Origin: Micromonospora sediminimaris | GTDB taxonomy: Bacteria; Actinomycetota; Actinomycetes; Mycobacteriales; Micromonosporaceae | Assembly (NCBI GenBank): GCA_900112325.1 | Contig: FOLJ01000020.1 | Coordinates: forward strand, 87,015-151,014 | DNA length: 64,000 nt | Direction: 5' to 3' | Shown: in pieces, positions 7,846-16,979 of the stretch | Numbering within the stretch: the first letter of the stretch is position 1 | Layout of the letters: the number at the start of each line of letters is the position of its first letter | Program-made: the position numbers and the translations under genes | Notes under the pieces: generated by a model | What the model was told of the DNA's origin: nothing | What the model saw: the letters and a program-made list of their open reading frames with translations, nothing else | Database searches by the model: none

Positions 7846-9381
7846 TCACGGCTGCACCGGCGCGATGAAGCCCCGCTCCACCAGGTGCGCCACGATCGGC
7901 CCGGCCGCCTCGGCCAGTTCGTCGACGGCCACGTCGTGTGCGACGGCGAGCAGTGCGAGCTGGTCACGCAGCGGCATCCGCCCGTCGGCCCCGCCCACCA
8001 GGGCCAGCACCAGCGGGTCGATCTCCTCGGTCCACCGCAGCCCGTTCGGTAGGGCGAGGACCTGTCGGTCCACCGCCCAGCCCTCGGACCCCATCGTCGC
8101 CTCCTGGCGCAGCTGAAGCCCGTCGGCGGCGTGGTAGCGGGCGGCCAGCAGGCCCTCGGTGTCGCGTACGCGCAGCCAGTCCTGCCGGTCGAACCAGTCG
8201 GCGATCCGGTCACCCATCGGTGGTTGCACCCGCTGGCGCAGATCCTCCACCCGCAGCACCGGGTCGTCACGGTCGCTGCGGCGCAGCGAGACGATGCCGA
8301 AGCCGATCGCTTCCACCTTGTGCGCGTCGAACCAGTCGAGCCAGTCCGCCATCCGTTGCGGGTCGGTGGCCTCCCCGACATCGGTAAGCCACAGGTTGAC
8401 GTACGCCATCGGGTCGGCGACCTCGCGCTGGATGACCCAGGCGTCCAGGCCGGTGCCGGCGAACCAGCCGGCGACCCGTTCACCCCAGTCCTCGCCGGCC
8501 ACGTGCACCCAGTTGGCGAGGTACTGCATGGTGCCACCCTCGGTGAGCAGGCCCGGGGCGGCGGCAGCCAGCTCGGCGCCGATCGCGTCGCCGACCCGAC
8601 CGGAGTCGCGGTAGACGTGGGTGGTGGTGCCCGGCCCGACCACGAAGGGCGGGTTGCTCACCACGAGGTCGAACTGCCGGCCGGCGACCGGGGCGACCAG
8701 GTCGCCATGCAGCAACTCCCAGTCCTGGCCGTTGAGGGCGGCGGTGGTGGCGGCGAAGCGCAGCGCCCGCCGGGACACGTCGGTGGCGGTGACCCGCCGG
8801 GCGTGGGTGCCCAGGTGCAACGCCTGCACGCCCGAGCCGGTACCCAGGTCCAGCGCGCTGTCCACCGGTCGCCGTACGGCTGCGCCGATCATCGTCTGCG
8901 TCGCCCCGCCGATCCCGAGCACGTGTTCGGCGTGCAGCGGGCGGCCGGGGCGGGCGCTGGCCGGCACGTCCGCGAGAACCCACCAGTCGTCGCCGTACGG
9001 CTCCAGGTCCATGCCCATCCGCAGCCCGTCGCCGTGCCGTTCGACAAGTCCCGCGTCGAGCGCGTCGGCGAGCGGCAGTGGCGCCAGCGCGGCGGCGACC
9101 GCGGCTTCGGGCTCGGTCTGCTCGCAGATGAACACCCGGATCAGGGTGGCGAGGGGATCACGGTCGGCGGTGGCGCGCAGCGCGGCCCGGAAGTCGTTGC
9201 GGGCGACGCCGCCGGTCGCCTGCGGGCCGAGCCGTGTGGCGATGCCGTTGGCGGTGAAGGAAGCCCGGGTCAACGCGGCCCGCAGCGCTTCGACGCCGGC
9301 GGGGGAGAGCAGCATGTCGTGTCCGTCCACACCGTCATCCTGCCTGGTGAGGTCGGGTCCGGAGACCACCGCCCGTGACAT
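7846..9381 (-). CDS. Class I SAM-dependent methyltransferase of the NPPF (N-methylase) type
   Basis: 511 residues. An N-terminal domain of about 150 residues (DUF7059-type) precedes a Rossmann methyltransferase with motif I DLGTGSGVQALHLG (residues 178-191) and NPPF (243-246), the signature of methylases acting on N of Gln, adenine or guanine. The C-terminal 200 residues are a winged-helix-like region. Resembles actinobacterial RlmG/PrmC-like methylases; target unknown. Start at 9381 is the longest option; an internal ATG at 9315 (MLLSPAG) is equally plausible. The upstream neighbour on the other strand is the subtilase. Confidence 0.8.
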   Translation of the reverse strand: MSRAVVSGPDLTRQDDGVDGHDMLLSPAGVEALRAALTRASFTANGIATRLGPQATGGVARNDFRAALRATADRDPLATLIRVFICEQTEPEAAVAAALAPLPLADALDAGLVERHGDGLRMGMDLEPYGDDWWVLADVPASARPGRPLHAEHVLGIGGATQTMIGAAVRRPVDSALDLGTGSGVQALHLGTHARRVTATDVSRRALRFAATTAALNGQDWELLHGDLVAPVAGRQFDLVVSNPPFVVGPGTTTHVYRDSGRVGDAIGAELAAAAPGLLTEGGTMQYLANWVHVAGEDWGERVAGWFAGTGLDAWVIQREVADPMAYVNLWLTDVGEATDPQRMADWLDWFDAHKVEAIGFGIVSLRRSDRDDPVLRVEDLRQRVQPPMGDRIADWFDRQDWLRVRDTEGLLAARYHAADGLQLRQEATMGSEGWAVDRQVLALPNGLRWTEEIDPLVLALVGGADGRMPLRDQLALLAVAHDVAVDELAEAAGPIVAHLVERGFIAPVQP

Positions 9382-9506
9382 TGCAAATCAATAGAAGTGC
9401 ATCTCTGTTATATCCGTCGATCTAAGGCTAGCATTCCTCCAACTCAGTCCAGGGTGCGGACCGCCCGGCCAGAAGCCCGGTCGGCCGCCCAGGTAAGGGA
9501 GGCACG

Positions 9507-10727
9507 ATGTCCTCAGGGTCCACCGCGCGACGGCAGCTCATCCGGGCGCTCGCCGTCGTCGCCACCGCGGCGGCCGTCTCGGCGGCCGGCACCACCGCGG
9601 CGGTCGCCGCACCCACCGGCGAGATCCGTGGCGCCGGCGCGTCGAACGCGGTCAGTGGCAGCTACCTGGTCGTCCTGCGCACCGACTCGGTCGGCGCCGC
9701 CGGTTCGTCGACGGCTCGGTCCGCCGTTCCGGACCGGGCCAGCGCCCTGGTCAAGCGGTACGGGGGCAGCGTCTCCGACACCTACAGCGCCGCGCTCACC
9801 GGCTTCGCGGCCAAGATGACCGCCACCCAGGCGGCCCGCCTCGCCGCCAACCCGGCGGTGGCCTACGTGGAGCAGGACCAGGTGGTGACCATCCAGGCGA
9901 CCCAGACCAACCCGACCTGGGGCCTGGACCGCGTCGACCAGCGGAACCGGCCGCTGAGCGGCACCTTCACCTACCCGAACACCGCCTCGAACGTGCGGGC
10001 GTACATCATCGACACCGGCATCCGGACGAGCCACAGCCAGTTCGGTGGCCGGGCCACCTGGGGCACCAACACCGTGGACAGCAACAACACCGACTGCAAC
10101 GGTCACGGCACCCACGTCGCCGGCACCGTCGGCGGGTCGACGTACGGCGTGGCCAAGGGCGTTCGCCTGATCGCGGTGAAGGTGCTCAACTGCTCCGGCG
10201 GCGGCACCACCACCAGCGTGGTCAACGGGGTGAACTGGGTGACCGCCAACGCGGTGAAGCCGGCCGTGGCGAACATGAGCCTGGGCGGCGGCGCGAGCAC
10301 CTCCATCGACAACGCGGTGCGCAACTCGATCGCCTCCGGCGTCAGCTACGCCGTCGCGGCGGGCAACTCCAGCGCCAACGCCTGCAACTACTCGCCGGCC
10401 CGGACCTCGACCGCGATCACCGTCGGCTCGACCACCAGCAGCGACTCCCGGTCCTCCTTCTCCAACTACGGCTCGTGCGTGCACATCTTCGCGCCGGGGT
10501 CGAGCATCCCGTCGGCCTGGCACACCAGCAACACCGCGACCAACACCATCAGCGGTACCTCGATGGCCTCGCCGCACGTGGCCGGTGCCGCCGCTCTCGT
10601 GCTCGGCGCCAACCCGTCCTACTCGCCGGCTCAGGTCAAGAGCTACCTGGTCAACAACGCCACCACCGGCGTGGTTTCCAGCCCGGGCAGCGGTTCCCCG
10701 AACCGTCTGCTGTTCGTGGTGAACTGA
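9507..10727 (+). CDS. Secreted subtilisin-like serine protease (S8, proteinase K/aqualysin type)
   Basis: 406-residue preproprotein. Residues 1-35 are a signal peptide with ARRQLIRAL before the hydrophobic core, so Tat export is possible; cleavage near AVAAPTG. Residues about 50-128 are an I9 inhibitor propeptide (YLVVLRTD ... VAYVEQDQ). The mature domain has Asp169 (IIDTGI), His200 (GHGTHVAG), oxyanion Asn287 (AAGNSS) and Ser352 (GTSMASPHVAG). Paired cysteines suggest disulfides. No C-terminal binding domain is attached. Role: extracellular protein degradation. The gap upstream is unusually AT-rich (about 9381-9430) and probably holds the promoter. A terminator hairpin follows. Confidence 0.95.
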   Translation: MSSGSTARRQLIRALAVVATAAAVSAAGTTAAVAAPTGEIRGAGASNAVSGSYLVVLRTDSVGAAGSSTARSAVPDRASALVKRYGGSVSDTYSAALTGFAAKMTATQAARLAANPAVAYVEQDQVVTIQATQTNPTWGLDRVDQRNRPLSGTFTYPNTASNVRAYIIDTGIRTSHSQFGGRATWGTNTVDSNNTDCNGHGTHVAGTVGGSTYGVAKGVRLIAVKVLNCSGGGTTTSVVNGVNWVTANAVKPAVANMSLGGGASTSIDNAVRNSIASGVSYAVAAGNSSANACNYSPARTSTAITVGSTTSSDSRSSFSNYGSCVHIFAPGSSIPSAWHTSNTATNTISGTSMASPHVAGAAALVLGANPSYSPAQVKSYLVNNATTGVVSSPGSGSPNRLLFVVN

Positions 10728-10743
10728 TCATCGGCTGATCGAC

Positions 10744-10780
10744 CGGCCCGGCGGACGGTGCGAACCGACCCGCCGGGCCG
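10744..10780 (+). terminator. 11-bp perfect hairpin after the protease gene
   Basis: CGGCCCGGCGG (10744-10754) pairs exactly with CCGCCGGGCCG (10770-10780), 15-nt loop, 17 nt past the protease stop codon. No U-run. Confidence 0.65.
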
Positions 10781-10911
10781 AGTCGCGTCCTCGGTGCGCC
10801 GGCCGGTTCGCCGCGCTGGCCGCGGTCACCGCCAGCGCCGGCCCGGACCCGGTTCGGGTCGAGCTGGGTGTCAGTGCACGTCGCGGCCGCGCGTACGGGC
10901 AGGATGAGGGC

Positions 10912-11493
10912 ATGACGCTCGTACTGCCCATCGACCCGGAGGCGAACCAGCTGCTGGCCCGCGACCCGCTGGCCCTGCTCGTCGGCATGGTGCTCGACCA
11001 GCAGGTCTCGATGGAGAAGGCATTCTCCTCGCCGTACGTGCTGGCCCAGCGGCTCGGACACGACCTGGACGCCCGGGAGCTGGCCGACTTCGATCCGGAG
11101 GCCCTGGTGGCCATCTTCGCCCAGCCACCCGCGCTGCACCGCTTTCCCAAGGCGATGGCGGCCCGCGTGCAGGAGGTGTGCCGGGTGTTGGTCGAGCGCT
11201 ACGACGGCGATGCCGCCCGGCTCTGGATGGATCCGGCCGACGGTCGTGAGCTGCTTGGGCGACTCACCGCCCTGCCCGGATTCGGCCGGCAGAAGGCTCA
11301 GATCTTCCTCGCGCTGCTCGGTAAGCGGTTCGGGGTGCAGCCACCGGGCTGGCGGGAGGCGGCTGGCCACTACGGCGATCCGGAGGCCCATCGGTCCGTC
11401 GCCGATGTGACCGATGCCGAGTCACTGCGCCTCGTTCGGGAGTACAAACAGCAGGTGAAGGCGGCGGCCAAGGCGGGCGCGCGGGCGGACTGA
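10912..11493 (+). CDS. HhH-GPD-type base-excision DNA repair protein
   Basis: 193 residues. LLVGMVLDQQVSMEKAFSSP matches the opening helices of HhH-GPD glycosylases, and LTALPGFGRQKAQIFLALLG is the helix-hairpin-helix (LPGFGxxKA). It is shorter than AlkA or MutY and lacks a [4Fe-4S] cysteine cluster. Past the hairpin the text PPGWREAAGHYGDP does not show the usual catalytic Asp context clearly, so activity is uncertain. Conserved small HhH-GPD proteins of this type are common in actinobacteria. Confidence 0.8.
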   Translation: MTLVLPIDPEANQLLARDPLALLVGMVLDQQVSMEKAFSSPYVLAQRLGHDLDARELADFDPEALVAIFAQPPALHRFPKAMAARVQEVCRVLVERYDGDAARLWMDPADGRELLGRLTALPGFGRQKAQIFLALLGKRFGVQPPGWREAAGHYGDPEAHRSVADVTDAESLRLVREYKQQVKAAAKAGARAD

Positions 11494-11529
11494 CCGGGCT
11501 GCCTCCGAGACGATGGCAGGGGGCGGTCG

Positions 11530-12756
11530 ATGGCGCAGCGGGGCGGCGCGCTGCTGCGTGGTGGAAACGGAACGACGCGAGCCACCTTCCTGGAACTCTT
11601 TCTCGACCTGGCCTTCGTCTTCGCCCTGACCCGGGTCTCGGTTCGCTATATCGACGAGGTCGAGCACGGGCTGACCGTGCTGGATTTCCTGGAGACCCTG
11701 ATCCTGTTCCTGGCCCTGTGGCACGTCTGGACATTGCTCACCTGGGTCACCAGCCGGTACGACCCGGACGCCCTGACGATCCAGTTCGTCGTGGTCGCGA
11801 CGATGTTCGGCGGCCTGGTGATGGCCGTGACCCTGCCCCGGGGGTTCGAGGAGCGAGCGCTGGCGTTCGTCGTGGCCTACCTGGTGACGGTGATCGGCCG
11901 CCCGCTGCTGATCGCCGCCATGCTGGGTCGACATCCGCGCCGTACCGTGCCGTGGCGACTGGCCGCCTGGGCGGCGGTGGCGGGGGTGTTCTGGCTGGCC
12001 GGTGCGCTCGGCCCCACCGACCTGCGGTTCGGGCTGTGGGCGCTGGCCATCACCATCGACCTGGCCGGATACCTGCTGGGTTGGCCGGTGCCCGGTCTCG
12101 GCCGGGCGCCGGTCTCGGCCTGGCGGATCGCCGGCGAGCACATGGCGGAGCGCTACCAGCAGATCTTTCTCATCGCGTTGGGCGAGACGATCCTGGTCAG
12201 CGGGATCACCTACAGCGGCGAGGGATTCGGCTGGTTGGCGGCGGCGGCCTTCACGGTCGCCTTCCTCACCACCGCGCTGCTCTGGCGGATCTACTTCCAC
12301 CGCGCCGGGCACCTGCTCGTCGAGGCGCTGCGGATGGCCCGGTCGCCCGGTCGGCTCGGTGCCTCCGCCTCGACCACGCACCTGGTCATGGTGCTCGGCG
12401 TGCTGCTCACCGGAGTGGGTTACGAGTTGGTCATCGTGAAGCCGTTCGACCGGGTCGAGCCGGCCTGGCTGATCTTCGTCGTCGGAGGGCCGGTCCTGTT
12501 TCTGCTGGGGCGGACCCGTTTCGAGTACGAGATCTTCGCCCGGGTCTCCCGCCGACGGGTGCTGATGATGCTCGTGCTGGTCGGGTCCGCTCCGCTGCTG
12601 CTGCTCGGCACACCGATGCTGGCGCTGTCCGTGGTCGCCGGTGGGCTGGCCGTGGTGGCCGTCGTGGACGGGTTGCGGGCTCGTGACCAGCCGATGGAGC
12701 CGTCAGCCTCCCCGCTGGACCGCCCGGATCCGGGTGAGGCCAACTTCCCGACCTGA
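11530..12756 (+). CDS. ltrA: Low-temperature-requirement A (LtrA) family membrane protein
   Basis: 408 residues with about ten hydrophobic segments. The N-terminal TFLELFLDLAFVFALTRVS is the LtrA signature, and HMAERYQQIFLIALGETIL is a second conserved block. LtrA was named from a Listeria mutant unable to grow in the cold; its biochemical activity is unknown. Start ATG follows CAGGGGGCGG. It lies 36 bp after the HhH-GPD gene. Confidence 0.87.
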   Translation: MAQRGGALLRGGNGTTRATFLELFLDLAFVFALTRVSVRYIDEVEHGLTVLDFLETLILFLALWHVWTLLTWVTSRYDPDALTIQFVVVATMFGGLVMAVTLPRGFEERALAFVVAYLVTVIGRPLLIAAMLGRHPRRTVPWRLAAWAAVAGVFWLAGALGPTDLRFGLWALAITIDLAGYLLGWPVPGLGRAPVSAWRIAGEHMAERYQQIFLIALGETILVSGITYSGEGFGWLAAAAFTVAFLTTALLWRIYFHRAGHLLVEALRMARSPGRLGASASTTHLVMVLGVLLTGVGYELVIVKPFDRVEPAWLIFVVGGPVLFLLGRTRFEYEIFARVSRRRVLMMLVLVGSAPLLLLGTPMLALSVVAGGLAVVAVVDGLRARDQPMEPSASPLDRPDPGEANFPT

Positions 12757-12819
12757 CCCGCGCGCCACGGACCGCCGGGTGGGCTCGGCGCGGGGCGCCC
12801 GGGGTGGTCGTGGATTCCG

Positions 12820-13131
12820 TCAGGCGGCGCTCGGATGGGCCAGGGAGGCGATGGCCCGCCGGACGTCGGCCAGCGAGACGGTCGGCGAGTCGTCCAGGTC
12901 GGCCAGGCCCGCCTCGATCCACTGCCGCATCAGCGTCGTCACGCCGATGCCCCGGGCGTCGGCGGCGGCTCGGACCCGTTCGTACGTCTCCAGTGGCAGC
13001 CGGACCGACCGGCTGACCATCGGGGTCTCGGTGTCGGGGGCGGGCAGCCCCACCGCCTGGCTCTCGTCGATCAGATCGGCGATCCGGTCGCCGCCGCCGT
13101 GGAACTGCTTGATCGCGTCGTGACGGTCCAT
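12820..13131 (-). CDS. Ribbon-helix-helix (CopG/BrnA-like) antitoxin
   Basis: 103 residues. The central VSRSVRLPLETYERVRAAAD followed by GIGVTTLMRQWIEAGL is a CopG/MetJ ribbon-helix-helix: a beta strand then two helices. The gene follows the putative toxin directly: ATG at 13131 is 2 nt after the toxin stop, or a GTG at 13137 overlaps it (GTGA). Toxin-first order with an RHH antitoxin is the BrnT-BrnA arrangement. It likely binds its own promoter as a repressor when complexed with toxin (family knowledge). Confidence 0.72.
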   Translation of the reverse strand: MDRHDAIKQFHGGGDRIADLIDESQAVGLPAPDTETPMVSRSVRLPLETYERVRAAADARGIGVTTLMRQWIEAGLADLDDSPTVSLADVRRAIASLAHPSAA

Positions 13132-13133
13132 CG

Positions 13134-13433
13134 TCACCGCCTCCTCGTCTCCGGAGAATTCCGCACGGCCTCGTCGTAGCGTTTGGCCTCGACGTCGCTC
13201 AACTCGCGGGCGGAGAGGACGTCCCAGTCGTTGTCGGCGCCGTCGGTCTCGGCCAGCAGCACCGCCACCCGGCGTCCGCGGGCGGTGGGGGCGTAGACCA
13301 CCATCACGTCGTCGCCGAGGTGGCGGATCACCCGCCGGCCGCTGTGCAGCGCCTCCCAGACTTCCCCCGGCGTGACGTCGTAGACCCGCAGATTGGCCAG
13401 CGCCTCGTCGGTGAAGCTGAACCTGCTGCCCAC
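13134..13433 (-). CDS. BrnT-like RNase toxin (putative)
   Basis: About 99 residues from a GTG at 13433 (start MGSRFSFTDEALANLRVY); reading can extend to 13460. FTDEALANLRVYDVTPGEVW, then VVYAPTARGRRVAVLLAE and WDVLSARELSDVEAKRYDEA resemble the BrnT plan (an N-terminal xNLxxHxVx helix, a central strand pair, and a C-terminal SAR...RRYE motif). BrnT toxins are RelE-fold ribonucleases. Assignment rests on motif order and the RHH neighbour, not on strong identity; an uncharacterised DUF4258-like toxin is the alternative. Confidence 0.6.
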   Translation of the reverse strand: MGSRFSFTDEALANLRVYDVTPGEVWEALHSGRRVIRHLGDDVMVVYAPTARGRRVAVLLAETDGADNDWDVLSARELSDVEAKRYDEAVRNSPETRRR

Positions 13434-13543
13434 GTGGCGAGCGTACCACGGGCGTAACACGAAATTCGGGGGTGACGAACCTCGTCGCTCACCCGGTCAG
13501 AGTGACAGGATGGAGTGCGACCCCTCCGGAGGAGGTACCACGG

Positions 13544-13906
13544 GTGAAGCGTCAGGCTTACCAGCCGATTCTCATCACCGACGCCTCCCGCAGCCAGGAT
13601 GATCAACTGACCAGCCGGCAGCGGCGTTACGTCGTGATGATGGGTGTCCGGGTCGCCTGCGTGATCGTCGGCGCGATCCTGGTCGGCGTGGGGGCACCAC
13701 TGCTCTGGCTCTGGCTGCCCCTGGTCGCGCTGGGCATGGTGCTCATCCCGTGGCTCGCGGTGCTGCTGGCCAACGACCGGCCGCCCAAGGAGCGCCACCG
13801 CCTCGCCAACCGCTTCTCGGCCCGTTCGGCCACCGAGGCGGCACCGCCCCCGATGAGCCTCGCCGCCGAGGAGCGGCCACACAAGATCATCGACGCCGAG
13901 CCCTGA
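13544..13906 (+). CDS. DUF3099 membrane protein
   Basis: 120 residues. KRQAYQPILITDASRSQDDQ at the N-terminus is the DUF3099 hallmark, followed by two transmembrane helices (about 35-52 and 56-75) and a polar tail. GTG start is set by GGAGGAGG at about 13528-13535. Function unknown; restricted to actinobacteria. Divergent from the toxin-antitoxin pair. Confidence 0.85.
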   Translation: MKRQAYQPILITDASRSQDDQLTSRQRRYVVMMGVRVACVIVGAILVGVGAPLLWLWLPLVALGMVLIPWLAVLLANDRPPKERHRLANRFSARSATEAAPPPMSLAAEERPHKIIDAEP

Positions 13907-13918
13907 CCCGCGCGCGGC

Positions 13919-14854
13919 TCAACGAGCCGGTCGGGCACCGACCTGCGCCACCGCCGCGGCACCGAGATCGGCGGCCCGGGCCAGGGCGGCGTCGGGTCTC
14001 GCCCCGGCCAGCCAGGCGCTCAGCAGGCCCGCCGCGAAGGCGTCACCCGCCCCGGTCACGTCCCGCACCGCCACCCGGTGCGCCGACGAGGTGACGATCG
14101 CGTCGTCCCGGTCGACCCAGACCGCACCGGCACCGCCGCGCTTGACCACCACCCGGCGGGCCACGGCGGCAAGAGCCCTGGCCTGTGCCGCCGGTTCCAG
14201 CCGCCCGGCCAGCACGGTGGCCTCGTCGACGTTCACCAGCAGCAGGTCGACCTCGCGTACCCAGCCCAGGAAGGCCGACTTTCCGATCGCCCGCAGCGGG
14301 GCCGCGGACGCCGCGTCGACACTCGTGGTGAGGCCGCGTTCGCGCGCGCCGGTTAGCGCCCGCAGTCCAGCCGGTCGGGAGTCCGGGTCCAGCAGGGTGT
14401 ACCCGGACAGGTGCAGGTGCGTGGCGTCCGGCGCACCGTCCAACGCCGCGTCCACGTGGTCGGGACGCAGCAGTACGTTCGCCCCGCGCTCGGTGACCAT
14501 GGTGCGCTCGTCGCCGGCCGCCAGCACGATCACCATGCCGGTGGCGGCCCCGACGATCCGCTGTACCGCGCAGTCGACCCCGGCGCTGATCAACTCCGTC
14601 ACCCGGTCGCGGCCGGCGTCATCGTCACCGACCGCACCCACCAGGGTCACCGCTACTTCCTCGGCGGCCAGCCAGGACGCGGTGTTGGCCGCCTGCCCAC
14701 CTCCGGTGGACCTGATCGCCGCCGGGGTGTCGGATCCGGGTGCCAACGGGCCGGCGAGCACCGCCACCACGTCCGTGACCACGTCACCGACGACCAGGAC
14801 GCGGCCGGTCTCGGCTCGGCCCACCCCGCTGCCGTTTTCGGTCACCCCGGTCAC
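13919..14854 (-). CDS. psuK: PfkB-family kinase, probable pseudouridine kinase
   Basis: 311 residues. The ribokinase motifs are present: GGGQAANTASWLA near the N-terminus and DVTGAGDAFAAGLLSAW (with the catalytic Asp) near the C-terminus. It overlaps the upstream PsuG gene by a GTGA junction (14851-14854), the usual pairing for pseudouridine catabolism: PsuK phosphorylates pseudouridine and PsuG then splits the C-C bond to uracil and ribose-5-phosphate. A general sugar/nucleoside kinase cannot be excluded. Confidence 0.82.
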   Translation of the reverse strand: MTGVTENGSGVGRAETGRVLVVGDVVTDVVAVLAGPLAPGSDTPAAIRSTGGGQAANTASWLAAEEVAVTLVGAVGDDDAGRDRVTELISAGVDCAVQRIVGAATGMVIVLAAGDERTMVTERGANVLLRPDHVDAALDGAPDATHLHLSGYTLLDPDSRPAGLRALTGARERGLTTSVDAASAAPLRAIGKSAFLGWVREVDLLLVNVDEATVLAGRLEPAAQARALAAVARRVVVKRGGAGAVWVDRDDAIVTSSAHRVAVRDVTGAGDAFAAGLLSAWLAGARPDAALARAADLGAAAVAQVGARPAR

Positions 14855-15786
14855 GCCGAGGGGTCGGCCCGGCGCTGGGCGGCGGCGACCGCGATCCGGG
14901 CGGCCAGGTCGGCGTTGCGCAGGATGATCCGGACGTTGACCGCCAGGCTGGCACCCTGCGTCGCGGAGTGGAAATGGGCCAGCAGGTACGGCGTGACGGC
15001 CTTGCCGGTGACCCCGTCGCGCTCCAGCAGGGCGAGACCCTCGGTGAGCGTACGGTCGTGCAGGTCCGGGTCGAGTTGCTCATCGGTGGGCAGCGGGTTG
15101 GCGACGATCAGCCCACCGTGGTGTGCGCGGTGCTGCTCGCGGGCGGCCAGCACATCGGCGACCAGTTCGGGGGAGTCGACCGACCAGTCCAGGTCGAAGC
15201 CGCCATCGGTGATGAAGAAGCCCGGGAACCGGCGGGCCCGGTAGCCCACCACAGCCACCCCGAGGGTCTCCAGCCGTTCCAGGGTGGCGCCGACGTCGAG
15301 GATCGACTTCACCCCGGCGCAGACCACCGCGATCGGCGTACGGGCCAGGGTGACCAGGTCGGCGGACTCGTCGAAGGTCTGCGCCGCCTCGCGGTGCACC
15401 CCGCCCAACCCGCCGGTGGCGAACACGCCGATGCCGGCCGCGGCGGCTACGGCGCTGGTCGCGGCCACGGTGGTCGCACCGTCCGCGCCGGTGGCGGCGG
15501 CCACCGCGAGATCGCGTACGGAGAGTTTGGTCACCCCGTCGGCAGTGGCCAGCCGGGTCAGCTCGGCGTCGTCGAGCCCCACCACGAGTTCACCGGCGAC
15601 CATGCCGATGGTGGCCGGCACCGCACCGGCGTCCCGAACGGCCTGTTCGATCTGCCGGGCCACCCGGAGATTGTCCGGCCGGGGCAGGCCGTGCGAGACG
15701 ATGGTGCTCTCCAGAGCGACCACGGGCCCCTGCTCGCGCAGCGCCCGGGCCACTTCGGTGCCGTAGCGAAGATGAAAGTCGGTCAC
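14851..15786 (-). CDS. psuG: Pseudouridine-5'-phosphate glycosidase
   Basis: 311 residues. VVALESTIVSHGLPRPDN is the family signature with the catalytic Glu, followed by TKLSVRDLAVAAATGADGAT (Lys-containing active-site strand), FATGGLGGVHR and GFFITDGGF. Typical length is about 300. It cleaves pseudouridine 5'-phosphate. First gene of a psuG-psuK operon. The start codon (GTG at 15786) lies 8 nt from a TACGGT box, so the mRNA may be leaderless. Confidence 0.93.
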   Translation of the reverse strand: MTDFHLRYGTEVARALREQGPVVALESTIVSHGLPRPDNLRVARQIEQAVRDAGAVPATIGMVAGELVVGLDDAELTRLATADGVTKLSVRDLAVAAATGADGATTVAATSAVAAAAGIGVFATGGLGGVHREAAQTFDESADLVTLARTPIAVVCAGVKSILDVGATLERLETLGVAVVGYRARRFPGFFITDGGFDLDWSVDSPELVADVLAAREQHRAHHGGLIVANPLPTDEQLDPDLHDRTLTEGLALLERDGVTGKAVTPYLLAHFHSATQGASLAVNVRIILRNADLAARIAVAAAQRRADPSA

Positions 15787-15874
15787 AATCGCTCACCGTA
15801 CGCCCGCCACCCGGGTCACCTCAGGTGGACCGGGTGAGGGTGACCTGCCAGACTTGTCGGTTGGAGGTGCAGAC

Positions 15875-16093
15875 GTGAGTACACAGATCCTCGAGCGTCC
15901 CGAGCTGAAGGACGCCGACACCGGTCCGGAGATGTTCCACTACGTCCGGAAGGAAAAGATCGCCGAAAGTGCCGTCATGGGCACCTTCGTCGTGGCGCTG
16001 TGCGGGGAGACGTTCCCGGTGACGAAGACCCCGAAACCGGGTTCGCCGGTCTGCCCGAAGTGCAAGGAGATCTACGACTCGTACCGCGAGTGA
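15875..16093 (+). CDS. DUF3039 small protein with zinc-ribbon-like cysteines
   Basis: 72 residues beginning STQILERPELKDADTGPEMF, with one Cys in VVALCGETFPV and a CPKC pair in SPVCPKCKEIYDSY, so a metal site is likely. GTG start set by GGAGG at 15863-15867. In actinobacteria DUF3039 genes commonly neighbour the Ssl2-like helicase, as here (16980). Function unknown. Confidence 0.85.
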   Translation: MSTQILERPELKDADTGPEMFHYVRKEKIAESAVMGTFVVALCGETFPVTKTPKPGSPVCPKCKEIYDSYRE

Positions 16094-16132
16094 CACCCGC
16101 GGCCCGCCCGGCGGCCCGCGTAACCTTCGGCG

Positions 16133-16786
16133 GTGACCACCTCCACCGCCCTTCTCCTGGCTGACCTGGCCGGGGTCGCGGTCTTCGCCGCCTCGGGGGC
16201 CTCCGCGGCGGTGGCCAAACGGCTCGACCTCTTCGGCGTGGTCTTTGTCGGCTTCGTCGCCGCCCTCGGCGGCGGGATCGTACGGGACCTGGTCATCGAC
16301 GAGGTCCCGCCGCTGGCCTTCGCCGACTGGCGCTACGCGGGCACCGCCGCCGTGACCGCCGCGGCGATCTTCTGGCTGCATCCGCAGTTCGCCCGGCTGC
16401 GCACCACCGTCCTGGTGCTGGATGCGGCCGGGCTCGGCCTGTTCACCGTCGCCGGCACCCTCAAGGCCCTCGACGCCCAGGTCCCGGCGGTCGGCGCCTG
16501 CCTGATCGGCATGATCACCGCGATCGGTGGCGGACTCGTCCGCGACCTGCTCACCGGCGAGATCCCGGTGGTGCTGCGGCGGGAGATCTACGCCGTCGCG
16601 TCGCTCGTCGGTTCGATCGTGGTGGTGCTCCTGTACGGCCTCGGCCACACCGGGCCGATCCCGCTCACCGCCGCCGTGGTGCTGGTCTTCGGCGTACGCC
16701 TGGTGGCCCTGCGTCGGCGCTGGTCGGCGCCGGTGGCGACGGTGCGACCGCCGCGCACCGGCCTGCCTGGGCCGCCGCCGGGGTGA
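16133..16786 (+). CDS. TRIC-type (UPF0126) cation channel family protein
   Basis: 217 residues, seven predicted transmembrane helices made of two repeats: ALGGGIVRDLVIDEVPP and AIGGGLVRDLLTGEIPV are the paired Gly-rich kinks of the family. Prokaryotic TRIC homologues form trimeric monovalent-cation channels. GTG start follows a TAACCT box by 6 nt with no Shine-Dalgarno, suggesting a leaderless transcript. The 193-bp gap after it (16787-16979) holds no recognised gene. Confidence 0.88.
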   Translation: MTTSTALLLADLAGVAVFAASGASAAVAKRLDLFGVVFVGFVAALGGGIVRDLVIDEVPPLAFADWRYAGTAAVTAAAIFWLHPQFARLRTTVLVLDAAGLGLFTVAGTLKALDAQVPAVGACLIGMITAIGGGLVRDLLTGEIPVVLRREIYAVASLVGSIVVVLLYGLGHTGPIPLTAAVVLVFGVRLVALRRRWSAPVATVRPPRTGLPGPPPG

Positions 16787-16979
16787 GCCCGCAGTGGCGA
16801 ACGGCACCCCGGTGACGGGTGTGGCGTCGCGTGGGCGGCCCGGCGGCCGCTGGTTATGCTGAGTCGGCCTTCGCGGCTCGGCTGCGCGGAGGCATTTTCG
16901 TGGGGCGACCGCCGTGCCCCTCGGCCCGGGTCCGCCGGCCTGCGGCCGGGACATCCCGTGGCCGGAGAGGAGCGAACGC

